NCBI GenBank assembly: GCA_021613535.1
Contig: CP075492.1
Coordinates: 1,550,001-1,614,000, forward strand
Reading direction: 5' to 3'
Source of the DNA: Adineta vaga
Lineage: Eukaryota > Rotifera
Length of the DNA stretch: 64,000 nt
Made by a program: the position numbers and the translations under genes
The notes under the pieces: model-generated
What the model was told of the DNA's origin: nothing
What the model saw: only the letters and a program-made list of their open reading frames with translations
Database searches by the model: none
Shown here: positions 51,592-63,016 of the stretch, piece by piece
Layout: each line of letters opens with the position of its first letter
Numbering within the stretch: position 1 is the stretch's first letter

Positions 51592-52730
51592 GGACGTTGT
51601 GGTAGTGATTGTTGGGTATATTCTGATGAATCATAGGTTCGGCGAGTTTCATTAAGGGGGCAGGTTGTCGCGTAATGGCCCGTTTCGTAGCAACGCCAGC
51701 ACGTTGGTGTATAAGGGGTGGTTGTAGTAGATTGTGTATTACGTGTTGAGTATTGATTTGATGTGTTTAATGCTAATAATGGCGTGTTTGTATTTAGTTT
51801 CGATCGTTGATTTGAGCGTCGTCTAGCTTCTTTGTTTCGTAAATATAATATTTCTTCCACTTGTTGAGCTTCCGTGATAATCTCGGGGAGAGTTAATGAT
51901 CGATTAGCACTCATCAATGTTAGCATATCAGGTCGCATTTTGCAGAACAAGTGTTTAATAAAGTCATTTTCTGTTTGATCAGGTTTTTGTTCAAACCAGA
52001 GTGAACGTAGACGAACGACAAATTCATTGATTGTTTCGTTGTCTTGTTGTTTGCATTCGTCCCATTCGTGTTCTTGTTGTGCAACGCGAATAGGGGAGTG
52101 AAATTGCGCCAAAAACTGTGGAACAAATTCGTTCCAGGTTTCAGGTAAGTTGTGTGTATTGTAAAGTTGACAGTACCATTCTAGAGCCGAATCTTTTAAA
52201 AATTGAGATATTCCTTGAAGTAGTGTATCGATAGACCATTTATTAACAGTTCGTGCATATTCCTCTACGCGTAGTAAGAATTGGCGTGGTCTATCCGTCG
52301 GTTTACCCGCAAATGTTGGAAAAGATGAGATGGGTGGAACAATAATTGTACTTGTAGCCGGTGGTGTTAGTTGATTGTAATTATCAGGAGACACTGTTGG
52401 AGTGATATATTGACGTGTTGGTTGTATAGGTGTATGAAGTTTTTGTTGTGTAGATGTTGTTGGTTTAGCATCAGTTTGAAAAATGTGGTCGCGTATTGCG
52501 GCAATATCTTCACGAATGGTGTGTATGTCAGCTTGTAGACGTGATTCAGTCGTTTCTAATTCCTTTCGGAAAGAAGTTCGAAAGGTGTCCATTTCTGCTT
52601 GAATTTGTGATTGTAGAGAATCCAAGTTAGTTTGTATAGAACGAATATTATCCGTGTGTTGGTTTACAGTTTCCGACGTTATGAGAACAGCCTTGTCAAT
52701 CTTTACTTTCATTTCTTCTGAAGTTGCCAT
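51579..52730 (-). CDS. gag: Gag protein with CCHC zinc knuckle
   Basis: This is a 383-residue ORF. The N-terminal 120 residues are heptad-rich and probably coiled-coil. The middle holds a retrotransposon-gag (capsid-like) region with LQGISQFLKDSALEWYCQLY and QFHSPIRVAQQEHEWDECKQ. Near the C-terminus lies one zinc knuckle, CWRCYETGHYATTCP (C-x2-C-x4-H-x4-C). The stop at 51,579 overlaps the frameshift signal into pol. The ORF is intact. Confidence 0.9.
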   Translation of the reverse strand: MATSEEMKVKIDKAVLITSETVNQHTDNIRSIQTNLDSLQSQIQAEMDTFRTSFRKELETTESRLQADIHTIREDIAAIRDHIFQTDAKPTTSTQQKLHTPIQPTRQYITPTVSPDNYNQLTPPATSTIIVPPISSFPTFAGKPTDRPRQFLLRVEEYARTVNKWSIDTLLQGISQFLKDSALEWYCQLYNTHNLPETWNEFVPQFLAQFHSPIRVAQQEHEWDECKQQDNETINEFVVRLRSLWFEQKPDQTENDFIKHLFCKMRPDMLTLMSANRSLTLPEIITEAQQVEEILYLRNKEARRRSNQRSKLNTNTPLLALNTSNQYSTRNTQSTTTTPYTPTCWRCYETGHYATTCPLNETRRTYDSSEYTQQSLPQRPKNN

Positions 52731-52789
52731 GATAATTAAGAATGTGACTAATTAATTGATTATCGTTAATGTATAATAGGAGAGAGATT

Positions 52790-52808
52790 CGAGTAGACAG
52801 GGTCGCCA
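52790..52808 (-). other. Primer binding site
   Basis: Two bases inside the 5' LTR, the element strand reads TGGCGACCCTGTCTACTCG. A TGG start directly next to the LTR is the usual signature of pairing with a tRNA 3' CCA end. The tRNA was not identified. Confidence 0.65.
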
Positions 52809-52810
52809 AT

Positions 52811-53100
52811 TGTGACGTTTTCTGATACAAGAGATGATGTATGATATATGTATCTTTTATTTGATCCAAAGAAATCGTATCTATACTGTATTTCCCTCGT
52901 CCTTATATAGTTCTCGGTACATACAGTGTCACGCTACAGAAAAATATCAAACTCCATAGATAATATGTAAAATCTATTGCTATCACTAAGCGAGGTTATG
53001 GGTAAAAGAAACATACGATCAAAGTTTGCTCTAAGGGAAGATAATCTATGTCGAGCATGAGGGCAAGTACAAACATATCATGCATAAAAGTGGAACTATC
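52811..53100 (-). repeat. 5' LTR, truncated to 290 bp
   Basis: It is identical to the inner 290 bp of the 3' LTR except for one base (position 8), then stops abruptly at 53,100 in mid-LTR. The missing 260 bp include the outer LTR end, so no target duplication can be checked. The TATA-like CTATATAA (52,910-52,903) and AATAAA (52,861-52,856) are retained. Confidence 0.9.
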
Positions 53101-53105
53101 ATAAT

Positions 53106-53312
53106 ATTTGTTGATCATTTAAATATCCACAAAAAGCTTGCTGTTGAATTAGATGCATCAATCTTTGACATATTCTGAATTATTATATTATGTTCAAGTA
53201 TTATCATTATGTTTGATGAAAAGAAATGGAGTTGTAGAAGGTGATATCATTTGTCAATGTGTTGAGCGAAGCTTGTCAATGGTAAGTAAATGGGAGACGA
53301 GTGTCTTTATAT
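53106..53312 (+). repeat. Duplicate of the NRPS exon end beside the element
   Basis: This copies 45,442-45,650, which is the last 178 bases of the exon before the element plus 31 bases of intron. The copy has at least two one-base insertions (about 53,140 and 53,158) and no splice acceptor, so it cannot serve as an exon. Its downstream end is continuous with the genuine rest of the intron and exon 53,352. Confidence 0.85.
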
Positions 53313-53351
53313 GTCCATGTGAGATTGTTATTGTTGTTTTTTTCTATATAG

Positions 53352-56300
53352 GTAATTGGAATGATGGCAATTGAAATGGTTGGATGTGTTTATTGTCCAT
53401 TATCACCTCGAGATCCTCCACAGCGTTTGCATGCACTTATTGAACAAACTCAAAGTCGTCTTGTTCTTGTTCATAATTTAACAAAAGCTAAACTTCAAGA
53501 TAATATATTATCACTTGATATTAATTGTATAGTGCTCGAAAATGATTTGAATAGTATTGAGATGAGTGGATTCTTGAATGTGATGATGAAAGCTGATAGC
53601 ATAGCATATGTAATTTTCACTAGTGGCTCAACTGGAATACCAAAAGCGGTAAGTTTAAGGGGGAAAAAGCGAAAAGTCGGTACTCCAGTGTACTCATTGT
53701 ACTCTCTCAATAAGTTATAACTATCCTTGAGATTTTTTTCAGTGTTTTCAAGTCCACTAGTGACCAATGTTACAGTGCACCAGTTGGAGTACAATACAAC
53801 TAAGACTAGCGAACTGGAGAGCTCAAATACTCCATGGTACTTCGAAGTACCATGGAGTATTTGAGCTCTCCAGTTCGCTAGTCTTAGTTGCATTGTACTC
53901 CAACTGGTGCACTGCAACACTGGTCACTAGTGGACTTGAAAACACTGAAAAAAATCTCAAGGATAGTTATAATTTATCGAGAGAGTACAATGAGTATACT
54001 GGAGTACCGACTTTTCGCTTTTTTTTCCTTGGATGAGTTGCTAAGCATCTGACTGATTTCTAATTGATTTTTGCATTTTCTTGTAGGCACGAGTTCGGCA
54101 TAGAAATTTCACAGACTGTATACGTTCTTTTATGAGCACCAATACATTCAACGGACACGATATAATTATACAAACGGCACGATGTTCATTTGATATTCAT
54201 GTTCAAGAAATTATGGGTTCATTGATTATGGGAGCTACACTCGTTATGCTTCACCCTAGAGGAACTCTTGATTTTGATTATATGGCGAATGTCTTTAAGA
54301 CCGCACAAATTTCATATATACATACAGTGCCTACTTTGCTTTACAGCTTTTTTACTTTTATCCTGGATACTAAAGCTGATAAAATTCTACAGCATCTTCG
54401 ATCATTGTCCAGTGGAGGTGAGTAATGAAAAAAAAACCATTATGTTTTAGAATCATAAATAATTTTTTCTAGGTGAACCATTTTCTGTTAAGTTAAAAAG
54501 CTTAATTTTGAACATCACTATGCCACAATGTATGGTGTGCAATGTGTATGGACCAGCAGAAACAACCATCGACGCTACGTTTCATGTTTTCAACATAATA
54601 ACCAGTAGCGACATTATCCCCATTGGCGCTGCACTTCCTAACTATCAATGTCTGATATTAGACGAACTATTGCAAAATGTGCTCACGAACCAAGATGGAG
54701 AATTGTTCATAGGAGGAATAGGTGTTTTTGCTGGATATCTTCATCGTGATGTTTTAACATCAAAAGTACTGATCTATATTGATGATGAATTATTCTATAG
54801 AACTGGTGATCTTGTTCGAATAGATAACAAGGGTCTTATTCATTACATTGGAAGAAAAGATTTTCAAATAAAGATACATGGACAAAGAATTGAACTCGGT
54901 GAAATTGAACGATGTCTACTCAACATATCATCCATCTCAGCTTCGATTGTTATCAAATGGAATAATGATCATTTAGTAGCTTATATTCAAAGTTCGAGTA
55001 ATGATGAAGAACAATTACGTCAGCATTGTCAATCTCATCTTCCACCACACATGATTCCATCCATATTTATCATCTTAGAAAAATTTCCTTTGAATGCAAA
55101 TGGAAAAATAGATCGAAAACATCTTCCTCAACCTCACTTCTCTTCAATAGACTCTAGAAATCATACTGAACTATTACAACCAAGAACTGATGTTGAAACT
55201 AAAATTCATGAGATCTGGTGCGATCTATTGAAACATGATGAAATCTCTATAAATACAAATATCTTCACTATTGGTGGTCATTCACTTGTCATCATGCAAC
55301 TCTTTCATCGATATAAATTAGAATTTCATCTCGAACAAAATTCTCTCTCCATTTCTCATCTTTTTCAACATTCAACTATTCTTCATCATTCTCAAATCAT
55401 TCAACAATCTCTTAATATTTTACAACGTATCTATAATTATCATTGGTCTCCATTACATCTCATTCAAGGTAGAGACTAGTTTTTCAATAATTGTTATGAA
55501 TTATGTTTTTTTATACTTTTTTTTTAGCGAAAGCATCTTATGCACAAGAACGCATCTTCTTACATGAACAAATTCGTTTCTCATCAGAACACAAACATAA
55601 CATGTATCTTATTCCATTACTTTATCGACTTTCATCTTCTACAGATCAAATGTTCATATCTCGATTTTATGATGCATTTCAACTCGTCATTAGAAAACAT
55701 AGTATTCTTCGTACAGCACTTTATCTTGACACAAATGGTATCATAATGCAACAATGCATAGGCGAAAATACTACTCAAGACGACATCAAAACTTATGAAT
55801 TTTCAGTTAGAACTCTTCACAGTGGTAATGATTTTGAACTGGCTGACGTTATCAAAGGAATATTAAATAAATCTGATCTATTCGATTTATCAAGAGGACA
55901 TGTTATCAATTGTCATATTCTTCGTTACCATCGATCTGAGAAAAATTTTTCGTTAGAAAATAATGATTTATTGACAAAAGATGATTACATATTGATAACT
56001 ATTCATCATGCAATGTTTGATGGATTTTCTACGGAAATCTTTCTTCGTGATCTTTCTGTTGCTTATGATTTGAATGATGATTTTCTCTCGAATGATAATA
56101 CTTTTCAATATATCGATTATTCTATTTATGAACATATTATGGATATGACATCTGCTCGTCAATTCTGGCAATTCGAACTTCAAGGATACAATTTTCAACA
56201 TCGGCTATCATTGCCATTTGATCGACAACATTTAGGAAGTGATCAACGATCAGGTTTAGCTCATGTTACTGAAATAACTTTCGATAGTGATATTGCACAC

Positions 56301-57021
56301 TCATTTATACAATATGCATCATCACATAATCTTACATATTTTCAACTTGGATTAGCTACATTCTATGCATTTCTCTTCAAATTAACTCATCATGAAACTG
56401 ATCTATGTATTTCTTCTATTAATGCTAATCGATATCGAAACGAACTACAAGATATGATAGGAATGTTTGTATCAACACTACCACATCGTTGTCAACTTGA
56501 TCATCATTGGTCATTCGATGAACTTGCTCAGCATGTACGAGAAAAATGTGTATCAATTCTTGAATATTCTTATTATCCATTACAACATGTTCTTGATGAT
56601 TTTCAAGTTAATCGATCAAATGTTTCATTTCTTGAAACAATGTTTGATTTTATCACAATCTCATCTGAAATCGATCGTTTATCGTTGGGCAACGAAAATT
56701 TGCAGCAAGTATCAATAGAACAATCGTTGGATTTGGCAAAATTTGACTTTTCATTGACATGTATTTATAATCCATTCTCTAATGACGATCAGTTAGCATT
56801 CTCTATGATTTGTTCACGTGATATTTTCGAAAAAACATCAGTCATACAATTTGCTGAACGATTTCACTGTATAATGGAACAACTTTTCGAAATGGAATCG
56901 AACAAGACTCTGTCGAATGACTTGGAAATATCGATAGATCGAATTTCTCTTATCTTAAAACAGGAAGCTGAAGAAATGAAAATGACTGTTTTTCGTCGAA
57001 TGGAAAATATTGTTGATGAAG
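53352..57021 (+). CDS. NRPS cassette 3, second part: rest of A, T, C2
   Basis: The exons are 53,352-53,648, 54,087-54,417, 54,473-55,468 and 55,528-57,021, continuing from the exon ending at 45,619. The A domain has VIFTSGSTGIPK (A3), NVYGPAETTID (A5), FYRTGD (A7), IHGQRIELGE (A8) and NANGKIDRK (A10). Specificity positions by alignment to GrsA read D-I-Q-H-S-G-V-I-D, differing from cassette 1 at three of nine positions. The T domain is IFTIGGHSLV. C2 opens with AKASYAQERIFLHEQ and has the canonical TIHHAMFDG and IGMFVSTLPHR. Intron 3 of this part is swollen to 438 bp by a palindromic element. Nothing breaks the frame. Confidence 0.88.
53661..54029. mobile_element. Near-perfect palindromic element in an NRPS intron
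   Basis: The arms of about 180 bp meet at TTCGAA (53,841-53,846) with no spacer. The outer ends are AAAAAGCGAAAAGTCGG and CCGACTTTTCGCTTTTT. Only a handful of mismatches separate the arms, so the element is young or kept homogeneous. It lies inside intron 3 of cassette 3 (53,649-54,086). It carries no gene and must be mobilised in trans, if at all. The antisense and sense ORFs here are products of the palindrome. Confidence 0.88.
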
Positions 57022-57960
57022 GTTAGGAAATCAATATTGATTTAGCTATATCCTATTTTGCATTTATGTGAGACTATAAGTTGATTCTGATGTTGACAAT
57101 AGATTAACCAATATTGTAATGAGAGATACTGTTTATTATCAATATTAGACTTACCAATGACTTTTCTAAGATTTCATAGGATCAAGCTATCTGTCAACTG
57201 TATAATTGCATTCAACGTCAGATAGCAAGTTAAAGATGTATATAGAATAAATCTACTAGTGAAATGAAACGAAATTTTTGTATTGTTTGTCACATAAAAT
57301 TTTTATATGAATTGAAAACATTACAAAGAGATAAAACATGATGCTATAGTGACTACCATGATGTAAGCAAAAGTGTCTTATTGAGTATGAATATTTTCTT
57401 CATTTATCTTTTTCTTCTTCGTTGTTTTGTGTTTTATTCTTTTTCTCTTTGAGTTCCTTTCTTTTTGTCGTATCTGATAGATATCTATCTGATTTCAGGT
57501 TTCAGGAGTGGAAGTCTAGGTGTATCTTGGTGTTTACATTTGTCAATTTTTGAGTAGTCCAAAGTGAGACAATTTCAAAATTTCCTTCATATATTTCGAT
57601 TGGAATGATATTGAGACCTATAGTTATCACCATTGAACAGAGAACATGAAAATACAACGAACAATGTGTAGAAAAAAATAACGATTATTTTTCTGACCTG
57701 TTTCTGAATTCTTTTCGAAGACTAGTAGTTACAATTACTTCCTTATATGTTGAGTGTACATTCTCTAATCTTGAACAAACTGTGAGTTATGTGAATCATT
57801 AAAGTATGCTGCTTTTATCTCATAAGAGACAATAAGTCTATTCGCGTGTGCTAGGTTTTTTCAAAATAAAATAGCGGCTAAGTAATGGTTGTGATTATGA
57901 GAAAGGAAATTTTCATAGATATTATGTTGATTCCGCTTGATAAACGTTACTTTACTGTAG
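57022..57960 (+). other. Phase 1 intron between cassettes 3 and 4
   Basis: The 939 bp have donor gttagg (a less usual GT context) and acceptor tactgtag; splicing gives GAAG+CACCA in frame. No other feature is seen. Confidence 0.75.
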
Positions 57961-60900
57961 CACCAGCTTCATATGCTCAGAGTCGTATTTGGCTTAATGA
58001 ACGAATGCAGTTTGATCCTAATAAACCGGAAATAGCAATCTTCAATATGTCATTCCTTTATCGTCTCTCGCACCACCATACTTTATCAATTGAACGACTT
58101 CGACATGCACTTCAACTACTAGTCATGAAACACCAGTCACTTTGTACATTACTTACTTTCGATAAAGAGAAGAATCTGCTTATGCAACGGATCGCCAATT
58201 TTAATAACGTGACAAGTGAATTGTATGCATTTGTCGAAAGTGTTTACGAAACTGATGAGCATCTTAACGATATAATATACGAGGAAAAACGGAACCCTCA
58301 TCTTTTCGATCCTTCTCAAGGTCTTGTCTTTCGATGTCATATAGTCTATTACAAGCAAATCTCTTCAGATGATCTTCTCACCCATAAAGATATCATCATT
58401 TTCAACTTTCATCATTCTTTATTTGACTATCCATCTATGAATGTATTTCTTCATGATCTCAATCAAATATATATAACAGGTCAGTTAACAAATGATATTG
58501 AGACCAATCTACGATATCTTGATTGTAAGTATTCAATATTTTTGTCTATTTATTTGAATCAATCATCCTTCACCTCTCTTTCTACTTGCAGATGCAGTCA
58601 TCGAACGGCAACTACCAATGACTAGCGCAAGTATGTTCTGGTTTGATACTCTTCATAATTGTGATCTCGATCGGCGACTATCATTACCATTTGATCGGTA
58701 TCGACTTCTGAATGAACATCCAACCAATCATAATACATCCGTTTCTTTCGATTTTGATCCAAATCTTTCTCATCATCTTCTCATTTATGCATCATCGTAC
58801 AACATATCATTGCAACATCTTATACTCACCATCTACTATCTCTTTCTATTCAAAATAACAAATGGAGAAAAAGATTTAACGATTGCAATGACTATTGATA
58901 ATCGATATAGAGAAGAACTTAAACCAATCATTGGATTATTTGAGAGTATTGTTCCATTTAGATGTCAATTAGACTCTCATTGGTCTTTTCATCAATTACT
59001 TGACTATATTCATGAGATAACAACCAACACGATGAGATATTCATGTTTTCCTCTTCAACGCATACTTGATCAACATGGAGCTGTTTCGAAACCTAGATTT
59101 CTTGATACTTCATTTGAATTTCGATCATATCAAAACAATAAAAGTATGATTGACAATAGTGAACTTTATGAGATGCTTATTGACAATATCAATAATGACG
59201 ATGTAACCATGCGTAAAAGTGATTTCTCATTTCTAATCAATCATGATACCCATATCGATCAAGTCTCCTGTACAATCAATGCATCACTAGACTTGTTCAA
59301 CATTGAAACTATTCATATTATTGGACAACGATTTCATTTCATGTTACATCAATTATCTTCCTCGATTGCCAATCAACCGAAAAAGCCAATTTACGAATTG
59401 CCATTAATATTACCAAATGAACAATTACTTCTACAATCAGTGAATAATACGGAAGTGTCATTTCCTTCTGTCAAATGTATTCATCATGAATTTGTTTCTA
59501 AAGCAATGATATATTCACAAAAGCTAGCTGTTGAATTAGATGAGCAATCGTTGACATATAGTGAACTATTGTATTATGTTCAAGTATTATCTATGAATCT
59601 TCTAAATGAATATCATATATCTCCAGGTGAAATCATTTGTCAATGTGTCGAAAGAAGTATATCAATGGTGAGCTACTTCATATAAGTATCTGCTGTTTTA
59701 AATTAGGAAATCTGGTATAATTTAGATAATTGGTATAATGGGAATTTTAATGGTAGGTGGTGTATATTGTCCATTATCACCTCGAGATCCAAAAGATCGT
59801 TTATATGCATTAGTACAACAAACAATGTCTTGCCTTATTCTTGTTCATCGGCCTACTGTGACGAAAATGCTAGATATTGCGAAGTTATTAGATATTGAAG
59901 TAATACTGACTAATGCGAATTGGAGCGATGATCTCAAATTAGCGAAAGTATCAAGCATAATAGTATCACCTAATGATGTAGCTTACATTATTTTTACAAG
60001 CGGATCGACTGGCGTACCGAAAGCGGTATGCTTTTCACACTCTATATCAGATCGCTTTTAGTTTGATGCTTTATCCTAGGTTCAAGCCAGACACCGAAAT
60101 TTCTCAAATTTCATACAAGGTTTGCATCATACTGGCGTATTGCAGACGAACGATGTTGTGGCGCAAATATGTGCTCCTACATATGATGTGCATGTCATGG
60201 AAATTATTGGTAGTTTAGTTTTGTGTTCATCTCTCGTACTGTTACGCCCTTATGGCAACATGGACTTTTTGTATTTTACAAACATATGTGAAACTAAAAA
60301 CATCACATGTATTGCACCTGTTCCGACTTTCCTAGATTATTTGTGTGATGCTATTGAACATTTACAGAGTGATTCTTTGTTGACGATACGATCACTTTGC
60401 TTTGGTGGTAAGTAAATTATAAAAAATAGTGTCCAATGCATTTATCAAATTTCTAGGGGAACCTATATCAAGTAATCTTGTTCAACGCTTACAAAAACAC
60501 ACTACCAACAACTGTGCCATGTATAATATATACGCGCCAGCTGAAACTACAGTTGTTTCTTTCTATCACCGTGTCAATTTTATATGCCGTGAATCACATA
60601 TTGCTCTTGGTAGATTACTCTCTAACGAGCACTATAAAGTATTGGATATATACTTCCAGTATACACCTGTCGGACAACAAGGTGAATTATTTATTGGTGG
60701 AGCAGGCGTATTCGCTGGCTATCTTAGCCGTATGGATTTAACATCGAAAGTTCTTCTTGAAATTAACGATGAAAAGTTTTATCGGACGGGTGATCTCGTA
60801 AAAGTAGACCATGAGGGTCTTCTCCATTATGAAGGTAGAACCGATCATCAAATCAAATTACATGGACAAAGAATTGAACTTGGTGAAATTGAACGATGTC

Positions 60901-63016
60901 TACACAGCATATCATCCATCTCAGCTTGTGTTGTCATCAAATGGGGTGAAGATCATCTTCTTGCTTATGTTCAAAGTTCAGTCATAAATGAAAAGGAATT
61001 ACGTGACTATTGTCAATCACATCTTCCACCACATATGATTCCATCTCGCTTCATTATTCTTGATAAATTACCTCTAAATGCAAATGGAAAAGTTGATCGA
61101 AAACGTCTTCCAGCACCTGACTTCATTTCTCTCTCTTCAGTAAATCTCAACGATGTTAACCGATTGTTAGAACCAACAAGTGAAATTGAATCTATCATCC
61201 ATCGCATATGGTGTGATCTATTGAAACAAAAACAAATCTCTATAAATACAAACATATTCACTATTGGTGGTCATTCATTAATTATCATGCAACTTCTGCA
61301 TCGATATAAAGTAGAATTTCGATTAGAAATAATCTCAATTGCCATTAGTGATCTATTTCAACATCCAACAATCATTGATCATGCACAACTTATCTATCAG
61401 ATTGTGCATTCTAAATTGAATAAAGATGATTATTGTTGGCATTCAATAAATATCCTCACAGGTAAAGGTATCCTTTGAAAAAGAGTCTAATAATCACATT
61501 CTATTTCTTATTTTAGCTAAGGCATCCTTTGCCCAAGAACGCATTTTCTTAGATGAAAACATTCGCTTTTGTGCTTCTGCAGTAGATGATATTACAAACA
61601 TGTATGTTATTCCATTAATATATCGTGTTTCATCGCTAAATATTCATCATATATCAATTTCACGATTATATCATGCATATCAATGTATCATTAGAAAACA
61701 TAAGATTCTTCGAACAGCACTTTACCTTGATCGAAATGGTGTCATTGTACAAGACTGTCGAAATACGAAGTACTCACACAGTGATATCGAAACATATGCT
61801 TTTTCAATAGTGAATGTCTCCAAAGAAGATCACGATAAGAGTGAAGCTGTGAAGAGAATCTTGAATAAATCTGATTTATTTGATTTATCAAAAGGACATG
61901 TCATTAATTGTCACATTCTTCGTTCTCAGAATAGTTCAAATGGAAATGATGATGACATGTTGACTAGAGATGATTTGATATTATTTACTATACATCATGC
62001 TTTCTTTGATGGTGCATCAACATCAATCTTTATTCGTGATCTTTCTCTTGCTTATCAAGACGATAGTTCGCTTTTTGTTGATGTCAATTCATTTCAATAT
62101 ATTGATTATTCTATTCATGAACATATTATGGCTATGACATTAGCTCGTGAATTTTGGTTTGCTCAACTTCATGGATGTGATCTTCAACATTCATTATCAT
62201 TACCATATGATCGATCTCATTCATCAAACCACCACCGATCTGGCTTAGCTTCTACAACTCAAATAACATTAAATGAGTCTGTATGTACATCATTTCTACA
62301 TTATGCATCATCACATCATCTAACACTTTTTCAACTTGGACTATCGATATTCTATGTATTTCTATTCAAATTAACTCACAATGACACTGATTTGTGTGTT
62401 GGTACTATCAATGCCAATCGATATCGATCTGAATTATATAATATGATAGGAATGTTTGTAGCAACATTACCATATCATATTCACCTCGATGCAGATTGGT
62501 CATTTGATGAACTTGTTCATCATGTAAGAGAAATGTGTGTATCAATTCTTGAACATTCTCATTATCCACTTCAACACATTCTCAATGACTTTCATCTCAA
62601 TCAATCTAATCTTAGATTTCTGGAAACAATGTTCGATTTTATCACTTTGTCCGAAAATGAGACGTACTTATCGATGAATGATACAAGATTAGAAGAAGTA
62701 TCATTAGATCAATCATATGAAGTTAGTAAATTTGATTTCATGTTATCATTTGTTTATAATCCAACGTTAGAAAATAATACCAGATTGTCATTCAATTTTA
62801 TATGTTCTCATGATTTATTCGATGAGAAAACTGTTGCAAGTATAGCTGAACGATTTTCGTATTGTATGGAACAATTGTTGTTTCGATCGAATGAAATAGT
62901 GGATGAAGTGAAGACCTGTGTGACCACTGTACCGAAAGTTAACCTAATATTACCGAAGGAAGGAAATGAAATCAATGATGTTATATTTCAGCGACAATCA
63001 AATATCACAAATGAAG
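57961..63016 (+). CDS. NRPS cassette 4: C1-A-T-C2, intact
   Basis: The exons are 57,961-58,524, 58,592-59,667, 59,726-60,025, 60,080-60,407, 60,457-61,461 and 61,517-63,016. They sum to 4773 bases (1591 residues) with no stop. C1 opens with APASYAQSRIWLNER and has NFHHSLFDY. The A domain has IIFTSGSTGVPK and FYRTGD, but A5 reads IYAPAETT, with Ala where the family has Gly. Specificity positions read D-V-M-A-C-G-I-V-V, clearly different from the other cassettes. A8 (LHGQRIELGE) and A10 (NANGKVDRK) are normal. The T domain is IFTIGGHSLI. C2 opens with AKASFAQERIFLDEN and has TIHHAFFDG and IGMFVATLPYH. From A8 to the end it is nearly identical to cassette 2, yet lacks that cassette's indels. This is the best reference copy in the window. 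Confidence 0.9.

Larger units (their letters stand above)
45651..53100 (-). mobile_element. Env-bearing Ty3/gypsy LTR retrotransposon
   Basis: The element reads on the minus strand in the order LTR, gag, pol, env, LTR. The LTR ends are TGTGAC...GTCACA. The complete 3' LTR is 45,651-46,200 (550 bp). The 5' LTR is 52,811-53,100, cut off at 290 bp. The two LTRs differ at one base over the shared 290 bp, so insertion is recent. Gag, pol (with one frame break) and an env-like gene fill the interior. The integrase follows RNase H, as in Ty3/gypsy, and there is no chromodomain. It resembles the env-bearing bdelloid families known as Juno and Vesta, but I cannot assign the family by name. It lies in intron 2 of NRPS cassette 3, antisense to the host gene. 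Confidence 0.93.

Noticed and set aside
53495-54036. Sense and antisense ORFs with nearly the same protein
   Set aside because: A perfect palindrome encodes the same peptide on both strands. This is an intron of the NRPS.
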